The position numbers and the translations under genes are program-made. Below are positions 17,301 to 25,455 of a stretch of DNA of 64,000 nt, piece by piece. Under the pieces are notes generated by a model. It saw nothing but the letters and a program-made list of their open reading frames with translations. It was not told the DNA's origin and made no database searches. Every line of letters starts with the position of its first letter. Positions within the stretch are counted from its first letter, which is position 1. The stretch comes from JADMJV01 sp964649085 (GTDB lineage Bacteria > Vulcanimicrobiota > Xenobia > Xenobiales > JADMJV01): contig CAZYPN010000025.1 in the NCBI GenBank assembly GCA_964649085.1, positions 1 through 64,000 on the forward strand, read 5' to 3'.

Positions 17301-19431
17301 ACTGGAACAACACCCGGCATGTACTCGCGTGCGGCGGGATATTTTGGAAAGCAACTTGTTTCGCCTGGGACTGTGGGCCGAGGAACACAGCGCGCAACTG
17401 GCTCCCGGCGAGGCCCAGCGACTGCAAGAACTGTTTCGAGCCGGCATGCGCAACCTGCTCAGCTGCACGACGACAATGGAACTGGGCATCGATATCGGGG
17501 GACTTTCGGCCACTCTGCTGGCCAACGTGCCGCCCGGTAAGGCAAACTATCTGCAGCGAGCCGGGCGAGTGGGGCGCCGCAGCGACGGCTCTTCCGTGGT
17601 CGTCACTTTTTGTCGATCCCAGGCTTATGATCAGGAAGTGTTCCGACGTTTTGGAGATTTTCTGACCCGTGACTTGCGCAAACCAACGGTCTTCTTGCAT
17701 CGACCGCGCATCGCCCAGCGCCATCTACACGCCTGGTTGCTGGGGTCGTTCTTCGCCCAACTCTACAGCCCTGAGCAACAAGTTGGCGCAATGACGGCCT
17801 TCGGTCGAATGGGTGGCTTTTGCGGGCTACCCACAGCCAGCAAGTCGACGCGGGAACAGAGTCGGCGACAGGCCGAACCCTGTGTTGCCCTGATGCCCCC
17901 CGAACCAACGCCACCCTGGTGGCCGGCTGCGGGCCAAAACCTTTCCGTGGTAGATGCTTTCCGCGCCTGGGTGGAATGGGTTGCTGACCAGCAAGATCGA
18001 TTCCAAGCCCGGCTTCAGCCCCTATTTCTAGGCACCCCTCTACGCCTGGAACGCTCGACCTTTGAACAGGTATTGAAGCAACTGGAAGAGATTCTTTACG
18101 GGGCCCCTCAGGGCTGGCAAGACTCGGGGTGGGTGCCTGTCTATCGTCAGTTGCTCTCGGCCTGGGAACAGCTCAGCGACCCGGCTCAGGCCAACAGCCT
18201 GTACTATCGCCTGAAGGCTCTCTACGAGTCGACCGTTATTGAAACCCTGGGCGACCGACAGTTCCTACCGCGCTACGGCTTTCCCATTGGGCTACAGCGC
18301 TTGCGGGTGCAGGAACCTCAGGAAAAGGGCGACCGACAGGAAGACCGCTATCGCCTGGAACGGGCTGGATTCCTGGCCCTTCGTGAATATGTGCCCGGCT
18401 CGCGTCTGATGGTAGGGGGCAAAGTGGTAACCTCGCGGGGATTGCTCAAGCATTGGACCGGCGCGGCCATGGATGATGCCTTTGGTATTCGGGCTGAAGG
18501 CACCGAGTGCAGTCAGGGCCATTACTACTATGCACGCAGCGGTCGATTGGGCGATTGTCCGGTGTGCGGCTCGGCCCCTCGCAAGCAACACCAGTATTTG
18601 CTTTTTCCCCGACACGGCTACACCACAGCGGCCTGGGACCCCCCGAGCTATCGCCTGCAAATCGATTACGTTGGCGAAGTGTCCCAGGTAAGCACCGCCT
18701 TCGCCGCCGGCCAGGATGACCAGAACTGCGCGGATTTCGCCGAGATTGAAGGCTTGCGCGCTCGCTACCGGGCGGGCGGTGAGATTGTGTCGTACAACCA
18801 GGGCCGCCATCAGCGTGGTTTTGCCCTGTGTACCGTCTGTGGCTACGCCGACTCTGAACGAGAGTTGGGCCCGGAACTGGCGCCGGGACAACGCTGGAAA
18901 CGGGAACTGGCGGCCAACCTGAAACTGCCCACCGGGTTTGCCCAACACGCCCCCTTGCATCGAACCCAGCGCGACCGACCGTGCTGGGGTGAAGCCGGGG
19001 CAGGGGTCATGCGCAATCAGCTGTTGGCGGCATGGGAAACCACCGACGTGGTGTTGTTGGAATGGCCCGAAATTTCGGCCCATATGGGCCTCGTGGCCAC
19101 CCTGGGCGAGGCACTTCGGCTGGCAGGGGCCGAATTGCTGGAACTGGACCAGCGCGAACTGGGGATGCTGTGCTCGCCCTTACCGCAGGGTTTCGGCAGC
19201 CTGCTGTTCGACAATGTGCCCGGCGGGGCGGCCCACGTTTATGAGCTTTTCCAGGCAGGGCGAGAATGGCTACGGCGCGCCCATCAGGTGCTGTATCGCG
19301 ATGCTGAGCACCACGCTCGCTGCCAGAAGGCCTGTATCGACTGCATTCTGAGCTACGGCATCCAGCAACAGGTGGGAACCCCACTGTGCCGTCGCGAAGC
19401 CTGCCTGTGGTTGGAAAGGGCCCTGGGATAA
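14308..19431 (+). CDS. DruE-like superfamily 2 helicase with DUF1998-like C-terminus, 1707 aa
   Basis: This is a full SF2 DEAD/DEAH helicase: Q-motif SHQAE near 96, Walker A GTGAGKT at 121-127, DEAH at 265-268, SATIGSG near 305, and motif VI QRAGRVGRR about 1090. A zinc-ribbon-like block (CLNPQCN, CPHCQST, CRQCG) lies near 490-535. The C-terminal end carries the DUF1998 Cys signature (CQKACIDCILSYG, then PLCRREA) shared with DruE, DrmB and MrfA/YprA. Size and architecture fit DruE best. It begins at TTG (14308 or 14311) with no gap to the preceding gene, and its TAA overlaps the next ATG by one base. It probably unwinds or translocates on foreign DNA. Confidence 0.8.
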   Translation: MLARLNALRLAENLRRRVVDAALADHYLRDDELRHICRRHWSQAGQGLLGELWVEGAASSLSSPYSLANLAAEGQFSQGLLEQLQGELPPERRLYSHQAEAILAAPPDHRGVQPALFITAGTGAGKTESFLLPMLNHLWTRPRQGSGVRALILYPMNALVNDQVHRLESWLSGQDRLSLCRFTSETPESRREARRKQLELGRPHLRLTRRQARGWEDDQGRELAPELRRLPPDILITNYSMLEYMLARPQDQCFFGEALEVVVLDEAHLYTATLAAEITLLLRRFLERCDRSPQQILQIATSATIGSGAKEFAAQLFSRHIEEVVLIQGQRAPLDLATAAPPAAGALPWLGEETFQISGLGQDREGAEYFLESLADCKQLVRLLEPFVAPEALQSALKTSGGLVCHFLYAALQSAPAYHQLARRLREQPFAPASQLALQVLGRPDLGTLTALLSLLATARQELHGLPLLPHRLHLLVRAPQGLQVCLNPQCNGPHENRFSPYGPVVSPGGELCPHCQSTTLELLRCRQCGQAALGADLDKGNLRPGKSLVLGQPSLSGGDLHYSLQLCKLAGPGSGPSFRRLGACPVCEAGLEDFHPLQSQPGLYQSVVAETVYAEIPPLVGQRHPETLPGQGRRLLAFSDSRSGAARLGPQLRMQHETKLVRSLLARELNQGQQGQVAPLQVQLQQVEQALASAGLPEVARQALEASALSLRQQLEVVQGGLSVGQLAEQLARYPEVCQIYEPVAAEQHQVESWNERSLDFHHQLVAGQGLTSRLAEELAMPLRDTFFLLEACGLAEVVYPGLVGLKPPEELWALLPRPCRQQLEPKWPELIAALLDTLRLDRAITLGDPLTDRDFRAGKSPLGNWVTLADFTGRTARHRRRRFLAEVLERAGGPPEQAEEVLAAIFQQLFALGQVSSSLGGYGQRQGLAWLESNPAYRGGDEPEKALRIRFAGLQVRQPVQLYLCSRTGRVYPRGPLGCAPAQGCVGTLVPVNPEQLEQHPACTRVRRDILESNLFRLGLWAEEHSAQLAPGEAQRLQELFRAGMRNLLSCTTTMELGIDIGGLSATLLANVPPGKANYLQRAGRVGRRSDGSSVVVTFCRSQAYDQEVFRRFGDFLTRDLRKPTVFLHRPRIAQRHLHAWLLGSFFAQLYSPEQQVGAMTAFGRMGGFCGLPTASKSTREQSRRQAEPCVALMPPEPTPPWWPAAGQNLSVVDAFRAWVEWVADQQDRFQARLQPLFLGTPLRLERSTFEQVLKQLEEILYGAPQGWQDSGWVPVYRQLLSAWEQLSDPAQANSLYYRLKALYESTVIETLGDRQFLPRYGFPIGLQRLRVQEPQEKGDRQEDRYRLERAGFLALREYVPGSRLMVGGKVVTSRGLLKHWTGAAMDDAFGIRAEGTECSQGHYYYARSGRLGDCPVCGSAPRKQHQYLLFPRHGYTTAAWDPPSYRLQIDYVGEVSQVSTAFAAGQDDQNCADFAEIEGLRARYRAGGEIVSYNQGRHQRGFALCTVCGYADSERELGPELAPGQRWKRELAANLKLPTGFAQHAPLHRTQRDRPCWGEAGAGVMRNQLLAAWETTDVVLLEWPEISAHMGLVATLGEALRLAGAELLELDQRELGMLCSPLPQGFGSLLFDNVPGGAAHVYELFQAGREWLRRAHQVLYRDAEHHARCQKACIDCILSYGIQQQVGTPLCRREACLWLERALG

Positions 19432-22400
19432 TGCTCGACGCCAAGAACTGGCATATCATCACCGAATCGCAGTTTCCCTGGGAAGAAGAGGGCCTGTTGG
19501 CCTTGCGTAAAGCCTGCGACCCTCAACACGTGCTGGAAGCCTGGACCAACTTCGAAATCTTTGACGAGCAGGGCAAGATTTATGAAATCGATGCGCTACT
19601 GCTGACCCACTACAGCCTTCTGGTGGTTGAGTTGAAGCACTGGGTGGGCCAGATCGTCATTGACGAAACGACCTGGATCCGTCGGACCGACCCTCGGGCT
19701 CTGGCCACGACCACCAACAGCCCCTTGCTTCTCACCAACCACAAAGCCCGCGTGTTGCACGGGCTGTTGCGGTCGCGAGCCCGCGCAGAGGTCGCCAGGG
19801 TTTGGCCACTGGTGTTCATTACTCACCCCGATAGCGAGGTTCGCTTTGCCCGACCGGGACGGCAGCAACCGGTTGCCACCCTGAGCGACATTGCCAACCT
19901 GATTCAGGCCCCCCCCATGCAAGGCCGAGGGCCGAAACGTTTGGACGCCCAAAGCCTTAAGGCCACTCGCCAGGCGCTGGAGGGCTTATCGCTGCGCACC
20001 AGTCGAAAACGCGAATTCAAGGTGGGCAGCTATCTCCTCAAGAGCCTGCTGGACGTAGGACCCGACTATCAAGACCATCTGGCCAGCCACATCCAGTTTC
20101 AGAGTTTGCAAACCCGCCTGCGCACCTATTCGGCGGCCGACGAGAGCGGCCGTGGCCGGGCCCTGCGAGCCGCGCGTCGCGAATTCGACCTGGCCAGAAG
20201 CCTGAGCCACGACTGCATTCTGTCGCCGCGCGAATTGCTGGAATACGAACTCGGCCCGGCGCTGGTCTACGACTACATTGAAGGGGCCGAGCGGCTCGAT
20301 CAACTGGTGGACAATCACGAGCGCTTCAACCGCCTTGACCTGCCCCTGCGCATGCAGCTCTGGGCCCACATCGGCGAGGCCTTGCGCTATGCCCACCAGC
20401 GACGGGTGTATCATCGAAGCCTCTCGCCCCAGAATGTGCTGGTGAAAATCGAAGAGGATGAGCGGCTCACCGTGAAGGTGATGAACTGGCAAACCGCCAG
20501 CGCCGAAGACCGGACCCGGGGCACGGTTCATCTGAGCGACCTGGTGAGAGAAGAAACCACTGCCTACATGGCCCCCGAAATCCTCACCTCGGCGCTGGAC
20601 GCCGACCACAGCGCCGACCTGTTTTCGCTGGGGTGTCTCGGTTACTTGCTACTCAGTGGTCAGTCGCCGGCCCCCAACCAGAGCCAGCTGCAGGATCGAC
20701 TGCGAGACAGCCAGGGCCTGGATCTGCTGGGCGTGGTCGATCACCTGCCCGAGGGCTTGCGCCAGCTGGTGCGCGATCTGACCCACCCGATTCACTTTCG
20801 GCGTCCCGAGAGCGCCGAAGAATTTCTGCGTCGTCTGGCTGAAGCCGAAGCCAACTATCGTCAGGGATTCATAGCCCGAGAGACCGTGCACGACCCTCTT
20901 TCGGCCCATCCCGGCGAAGCCATGTTGCCGGGCCTGCAACTGGTGCGTCGGCTTGGGCAGGGCAGCACCTCGCTGGCCTTCCTGGTGCAGCGAGCCGACA
21001 GTGAAGAACGCTTGGTGCTAAAGCTGGCCCGCGACCCCCAACACGACGACCGCCTGCAGCAGGAAGCGGAGGTGCTGGCTCAACTCAAACACCCGACTCT
21101 GGTAGAACTGAAGGAGGTCGTGCGCTGGCAGGGGGCAGAGGGCGAACGGCTCGGGCTTCTGCTGAGCCTTGCTGGCGAACAAACCCTGGCCCAGCGGCTG
21201 AGCCAGGACGGAGTCATCGGCCTGGAACTGCTGCAGCGGTTCGGCGACGACCTGTTGCAGGCGGTCGAGTTTCTGGAACAGACCGGCCTGCCCCACCGTG
21301 ATATCAAGCCGGCAAACCTGGGCGTCAGACTGCGTAACAACAAAGAGCTTCACCTGGTGCTCTTCGATTTTTCCCTCTCGCGTGCCGACGCCCGCCAAAT
21401 CGAGGTTGGCACCCCGGGTTATCGCGACCCCTTTTTGCATCGGGAGCGCCGACCCTGGAATGTGTCTGCCGAGCGCTTTGCGGCCGCAGCCACCCTTTTT
21501 GAGATGGCCACGGGGCGCGTGCCTCAATGGGGAGAAGATGGGCGACTACATCCTGGCGTGGTGCCCCAGGCCGAGCTGTACTTACAGCCAGGCGATTTTG
21601 AGCCGGCCTTGCGCGAGGCCTTCGTGGCCTTTTTTCGCACCTCAATGGCCGAAAGCGGCCGTTTTGAAAGCGCCCAGGAAATGCGGCAGGCCTGGAATGG
21701 CATTTTTCAGAGCCACCCGGCGGCAGCTCCCACGGAACAGGCCGAGGACCTGCCCGAAACCATCGACAGCAACCAGTCGCTGGCCAGCCTCACCCAGCAA
21801 ACACTGCTGCTGCAGGCTTTTGATCGCTTGAAAGTGACCACCGCGGGTCAGCTGGCCGGCTATCGTAAGGCGGCCCTGACCCGGCTCCTCAATACCGGGG
21901 CCCAAACGCGAGCCATGTTGTTGGACTTTCACGCCCGGCTGCAACCGAAGGTGCGAGGCGAAATTCTGCCCCAGGTGGTCAACCCCGAGAATACCCTGGA
22001 GCCCTTGCTGCAGGAATTGCTGCCCCGGCAAGTGCGGGACGCTGAGTTGGTGAAGCTGTATTTGGGCGACTGGCTTCACGGCCGCGACGCCGCCAGCCGC
22101 TCGGGGGTAGAGGAAAAGCGCTACTCGGGTATTTTGCTCAAGGCCCGCCAGAGCTGGATGCGCAATCCACACCTGTGCGAAGTGCGCGAGCGTCTGGCCG
22201 AAGCCGTGGAAGAGTTGGGCGGAGCAGCCACCCTGGAGGAAATGGCCGAGGCCTTGCTGCGTCTGCGTGGCTCGCAAAGCACCGACCCCCAACAGCGCCG
22301 CTTTCAGTCGAGGGCGGTGTTGCGCGCCGCACTGGAGGCCGAGGAAGGGGAAGAGTTCGCGCGTTTTCTGGTGGTTACGCCGCCCAGCCAGGGGGGTGAC

Positions 22401-23432
22401 AGTTTGCGGCGTCGGCGGGTGCTGATCGCTCGCGACCATAGCCTGGGGCAGCAGATATTTCAACTGGCAGGCTGGGCCGACGAACAGGTGCAGTCCGACC
22501 CCCTGCCCTCGCTGTCGCGCTGGCAGAGCGGGCTGCAGTCTCAGGCGCCGGCAGGCAACTGGCCCGAGGGGCGACTGGCCCGGCTGGCCACGGCTATGGC
22601 CGAAAAAGCACGACTGTCTTCGCGCGGCGAGCCTTACCCGAAGGGCATGTCCGACGTGCAGGCCCTGCAACTGTGCGCCGCCAGCCTGGGCGGGCGCAGC
22701 CTGACCGTGGCCGAAGTGCGCCAGCTGGTCAAGGCTCGTTACCCCGAAGCCAGTGAACTGCCCAACAACCCGGAGTTGATGCAAAAACTGTTCCAACGCG
22801 TGCAGCTTGCGCTGCAGTTCAACCCGGAGAACGGGCAGTTTCAGCCCCCCACAAGCACCGCCCACACCTCACGCACCAGCACCGTATTGGGCGAGCGTCC
22901 GCCCACGCGCAGCCAGCTGGAGGCGCGCCTGGCCGAGGCCCTGGCACGCGGCACTCCCCAGGTGATCAAGGTGCGTGCCCGCGACCAGCACGAGGCGGAG
23001 GCCTGGTTGCAGCAGCGTTTTGGCCTGGCGGTGCGCTCGCTGGAGGGCCTATTCTTGCATGAAATGCAGCGCCTGGCCCAGGAAAACGACATCCCCTGGG
23101 AGGCGACCATCTTGGTGGCCGACCTTCAAGGCCCCCAAGGGGCCGATTGGGGCAACTTGCGGGCCCTGGCCCAACAGGCCTGCGCCGAGGTGGTGCAACA
23201 ACTGGCCCAAGAACGCGAGGTGCTGGTGCTAAAACGCCTGAGCCTGTGGGCCCGTTTCGGTCAGTTGCACCAATTGGGCGAGTTGCTGCAGCACTCGGGT
23301 CGACGCGAGGGCCCCGCGGCCGTGGTGCTGCTGGCGCCCCATTGTGAGGGCCTGCCCACCGTAGACGGCCACCCCGTGCCCCTGCCACCCGCCACCGCCC
23401 CCCTGGAGTGGGCGCGGTCTTTGGCGGGTTAG
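19431..23432 (+). CDS. pglW: PglW-like protein: NERD domain plus two kinase domains
   Basis: This 1333-aa protein starts with a NERD nuclease-related domain (about 1-140: EIDALLLTHYSLLVVELKH, the D-ExK-like core). The first kinase-like domain (about 210-480) has YHRSLSPQN where HRD is expected and MNW where DFG is expected, so it is probably a pseudokinase. The second (about 510-760) keeps LVLKL for the ATP lysine and HRDIKPAN for the catalytic loop, but has DFS in place of DFG. The C-terminal domain ends with a PIPL-like segment (HPVPLPPATAPLEWARSL), as in BREX-2 PglW. PglW is the Ser/Thr kinase of phage growth limitation. The gene overlaps the helicase stop by one base. A non-BREX NERD-kinase is the main alternative. 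Confidence 0.7.
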   Translation: MLDAKNWHIITESQFPWEEEGLLALRKACDPQHVLEAWTNFEIFDEQGKIYEIDALLLTHYSLLVVELKHWVGQIVIDETTWIRRTDPRALATTTNSPLLLTNHKARVLHGLLRSRARAEVARVWPLVFITHPDSEVRFARPGRQQPVATLSDIANLIQAPPMQGRGPKRLDAQSLKATRQALEGLSLRTSRKREFKVGSYLLKSLLDVGPDYQDHLASHIQFQSLQTRLRTYSAADESGRGRALRAARREFDLARSLSHDCILSPRELLEYELGPALVYDYIEGAERLDQLVDNHERFNRLDLPLRMQLWAHIGEALRYAHQRRVYHRSLSPQNVLVKIEEDERLTVKVMNWQTASAEDRTRGTVHLSDLVREETTAYMAPEILTSALDADHSADLFSLGCLGYLLLSGQSPAPNQSQLQDRLRDSQGLDLLGVVDHLPEGLRQLVRDLTHPIHFRRPESAEEFLRRLAEAEANYRQGFIARETVHDPLSAHPGEAMLPGLQLVRRLGQGSTSLAFLVQRADSEERLVLKLARDPQHDDRLQQEAEVLAQLKHPTLVELKEVVRWQGAEGERLGLLLSLAGEQTLAQRLSQDGVIGLELLQRFGDDLLQAVEFLEQTGLPHRDIKPANLGVRLRNNKELHLVLFDFSLSRADARQIEVGTPGYRDPFLHRERRPWNVSAERFAAAATLFEMATGRVPQWGEDGRLHPGVVPQAELYLQPGDFEPALREAFVAFFRTSMAESGRFESAQEMRQAWNGIFQSHPAAAPTEQAEDLPETIDSNQSLASLTQQTLLLQAFDRLKVTTAGQLAGYRKAALTRLLNTGAQTRAMLLDFHARLQPKVRGEILPQVVNPENTLEPLLQELLPRQVRDAELVKLYLGDWLHGRDAASRSGVEEKRYSGILLKARQSWMRNPHLCEVRERLAEAVEELGGAATLEEMAEALLRLRGSQSTDPQQRRFQSRAVLRAALEAEEGEEFARFLVVTPPSQGGDSLRRRRVLIARDHSLGQQIFQLAGWADEQVQSDPLPSLSRWQSGLQSQAPAGNWPEGRLARLATAMAEKARLSSRGEPYPKGMSDVQALQLCAASLGGRSLTVAEVRQLVKARYPEASELPNNPELMQKLFQRVQLALQFNPENGQFQPPTSTAHTSRTSTVLGERPPTRSQLEARLAEALARGTPQVIKVRARDQHEAEAWLQQRFGLAVRSLEGLFLHEMQRLAQENDIPWEATILVADLQGPQGADWGNLRALAQQACAEVVQQLAQEREVLVLKRLSLWARFGQLHQLGELLQHSGRREGPAAVVLLAPHCEGLPTVDGHPVPLPPATAPLEWARSLAG

Positions 23433-23435
23433 CGG

Positions 23436-24158
23436 ATGTCCCCCGACCAAAGACGCGAAAATATGACAGCGACCCTGCGCTACTATCATCGCGAGGCGGA
23501 AATCACAGTGCTCGGTCCTGGCCAGCGGGCCGTGATATGGCTGCAGGGCTGTCCGCATCGCTGCCGAGGCTGCATCATTCCGGAGTCGTGGCCTGTTGAC
23601 GAGGGCCTCGAAGCGACCTGCGATGAAATCTGCGATTGGTTGCTCCGCTGTAAAGGGATTGAAGGCATTACCTTTTCGGGTGGAGAGCCAATGTTACAGG
23701 CGCGAGCACTGAACAACGTATTGGAGAGTGTACTGGCGAAACGCAATTTGGGCGTAGTTCTCTATACCGGTTATCGATTCGAATGGCTGCAAGAACAGGC
23801 CGCCCCAGAACAGCTCCGCCTCCTGAGCAAGATCGACCTTCTGATCGATGGACTGTATGAGCGAGAACAACACGCCGACCTGCTCTGGCGAGGTTCTTTG
23901 AACCAGCGCCTTTTGCCGCTGAGCGATCGATACAAGGGGACGATACCTGCGCCAGGTTCGCCCCAAGACCGAAGTGCCGGGCTTACTTTTCGTGTAAGCC
24001 AGGATGCCAGCTTTCAATTTTTCGGCGTGCCGTCCCAGCCAGGCTTTCGCCAGGAGTTGGAACGTAGACTTAGGGCTGATGGCGTAGAATTGAACCTGAG
24101 CTGCGGCACAGGACCAAGCGCGGCACCATTCGAAATGAACTGTCTCGCATCATCTTGA
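23436..24158 (+). CDS. radical-SAM protein, activase-like (single 4Fe-4S cluster)
   Basis: This 240-aa protein carries the CX3CX2C cluster motif (QGCPHRCRGCIIPES) near residue 35-45 and the glycine-rich TFSGGEPM segment that contacts S-adenosylmethionine. Size and order match the NrdG/anaerobic-activase group of short radical-SAM enzymes, which abstract hydrogen to activate or modify a partner. No ribonucleotide reductase is nearby. It starts 3 bp after the pglW stop (an alternative ATG is at 23463) and belongs to the same operon, so its target is probably an operon partner or a nucleotide. The chemistry is firm; the substrate is unknown. Confidence 0.85.
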   Translation: MSPDQRRENMTATLRYYHREAEITVLGPGQRAVIWLQGCPHRCRGCIIPESWPVDEGLEATCDEICDWLLRCKGIEGITFSGGEPMLQARALNNVLESVLAKRNLGVVLYTGYRFEWLQEQAAPEQLRLLSKIDLLIDGLYEREQHADLLWRGSLNQRLLPLSDRYKGTIPAPGSPQDRSAGLTFRVSQDASFQFFGVPSQPGFRQELERRLRADGVELNLSCGTGPSAAPFEMNCLASS

Positions 24159-24177
24159 AGAAGGAACACCTGCCTAA

Positions 24178-25455
24178 GTGAGTGGCTCGCCAAAATACAG
24201 CCGAGCAGAATTGAAGAGGGAGCGCCGACGCCAACTTGCCGAAGCTCGGCGTGCAGAGGCTATCAGGGCTCAAGAAGCGCTTGCCCGAGCCCAGGCAGAA
24301 AAGCTCGAGGAAGCGCGGAGAACGTTCCAGCACGAACTCGAGCAAAAAAGGCTGTCTTTGAGCCGTGCACTGCAACAGGTACAACAGCTTCTGCCCGCCG
24401 ATAGAACCTCTCTAGAGCGGAATTTCGAGCAATTACCGCGACAGGTTACCTCCTGCGACACCGCCCCTACGATTCTGCAAGCCTATCAAGACTTGGAATT
24501 TGAGTTCAAACAGGCTCAAGCCCGTGCTCAGGAAGAGGTCCGGCGTCAGGCCCAGCTCGACCACGCGCGACGATTGCACGGTGAATTTCAGGCTCTGAGG
24601 TCTCGTCTAGAGCCTTATCCGGAAGTAGAACGGCAACGTTTCGATGCAACTGGGGCCCAGCGGATGCAGGCGGCTTTCGAAAAGCTGAATCGGGCTCTTG
24701 AGCAAGGCGAATTGACAACCGCAGATACGTTCCTATTGCAGGCACGCTCGGCCTGCGAAGAACACCTCAAGCTTTTCTACGCAGGCTGGTCACTGTGGCA
24801 GCGCCAGCGCAATCAGTTGACGGAACAACTTCGATACACCCAAGTGCGACTGAAAACGATCCAAACAGAGACACTCGTAGCGCGCTGGAAGAACGTGGAG
24901 GTTCAGTCTCTTTTGGAACGACTGGCGGCACTATGCCAACGCTTAGAACACGCATCTCTGGAGGACATTCAACGGGAGCTCGACCTTTGCAGCGCGGCAG
25001 AGCGGCAACTTCAACAGGAAGCTGAGGAGTGTCAACTCAAGGCGGACCAGCGCGACGCTATCGCCCATTCTGTTCAACAGGCACTTGAATCGATGGGTTT
25101 CTTTGTCGATCCCCCCCAGCCGGAACACCCACAGCATCCGGCGACAGCCCTGATCATTCAGGCTCAAAGTGCCGCCGGAAAATCCCTGGGAGTGAGTGTC
25201 CCCTGGGAGGGAGACTGTTGGTACAACGTGGACGGGTATACCAAGGGGGTGGCCCTGGATAGCAGCGGCCAGGCGATCCACTCTTGCGATGAAGCCGAGA
25301 CAATGCTTCAGCAACTGGGCACGATTCTCGACGAAGCTTACGGGGTGGACATGGGGGAAGTGATGTGGGAAGGCAAGGACCCCAACCGGCGACTGCAAGC
25401 CGCCGATGAACTTCCCACCGGCCAACGCGCCGATTCGCGAAGTCGAACACAATGA
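24178..25455 (+). CDS. coiled-coil protein with DUF2997-like C-terminal domain
   Basis: This 425-aa protein begins at GTG. Residues 1-300 are long charged heptad-type helices (RRAEAIRAQEALARAQAEK and similar), clearly a coiled coil. The last 110 residues form a compact domain with GDCWYNVDGYTKGVALDS and SCDEAETMLQQLGTIL. This is reminiscent of the small DUF2997 fold that accompanies AAA ATPase operons, but the match is loose. It overlaps the next gene by 4 bp. It probably bridges the AAA+ ATPase to a partner. Confidence 0.6.
   Translation: MSGSPKYSRAELKRERRRQLAEARRAEAIRAQEALARAQAEKLEEARRTFQHELEQKRLSLSRALQQVQQLLPADRTSLERNFEQLPRQVTSCDTAPTILQAYQDLEFEFKQAQARAQEEVRRQAQLDHARRLHGEFQALRSRLEPYPEVERQRFDATGAQRMQAAFEKLNRALEQGELTTADTFLLQARSACEEHLKLFYAGWSLWQRQRNQLTEQLRYTQVRLKTIQTETLVARWKNVEVQSLLERLAALCQRLEHASLEDIQRELDLCSAAERQLQQEAEECQLKADQRDAIAHSVQQALESMGFFVDPPQPEHPQHPATALIIQAQSAAGKSLGVSVPWEGDCWYNVDGYTKGVALDSSGQAIHSCDEAETMLQQLGTILDEAYGVDMGEVMWEGKDPNRRLQAADELPTGQRADSRSRTQ

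Noticed and set aside
14308..19431. DISARM DrmA/DrmB fusion
   Set aside because: The DUF1998-like end is shared, but single-protein size and the preceding DruH-like gene fit Druantia III better, and no DrmC or DISARM methylase is nearby.
21642..22865. 407-aa minus-strand open frame
   Set aside because: Antisense to the PglW-like gene and lacks any domain pattern.
23436..24158. Viperin (antiviral radical-SAM)
   Set aside because: Too short, and the motif spacing and layout are those of NrdG-type activases; no viperin signature is seen.
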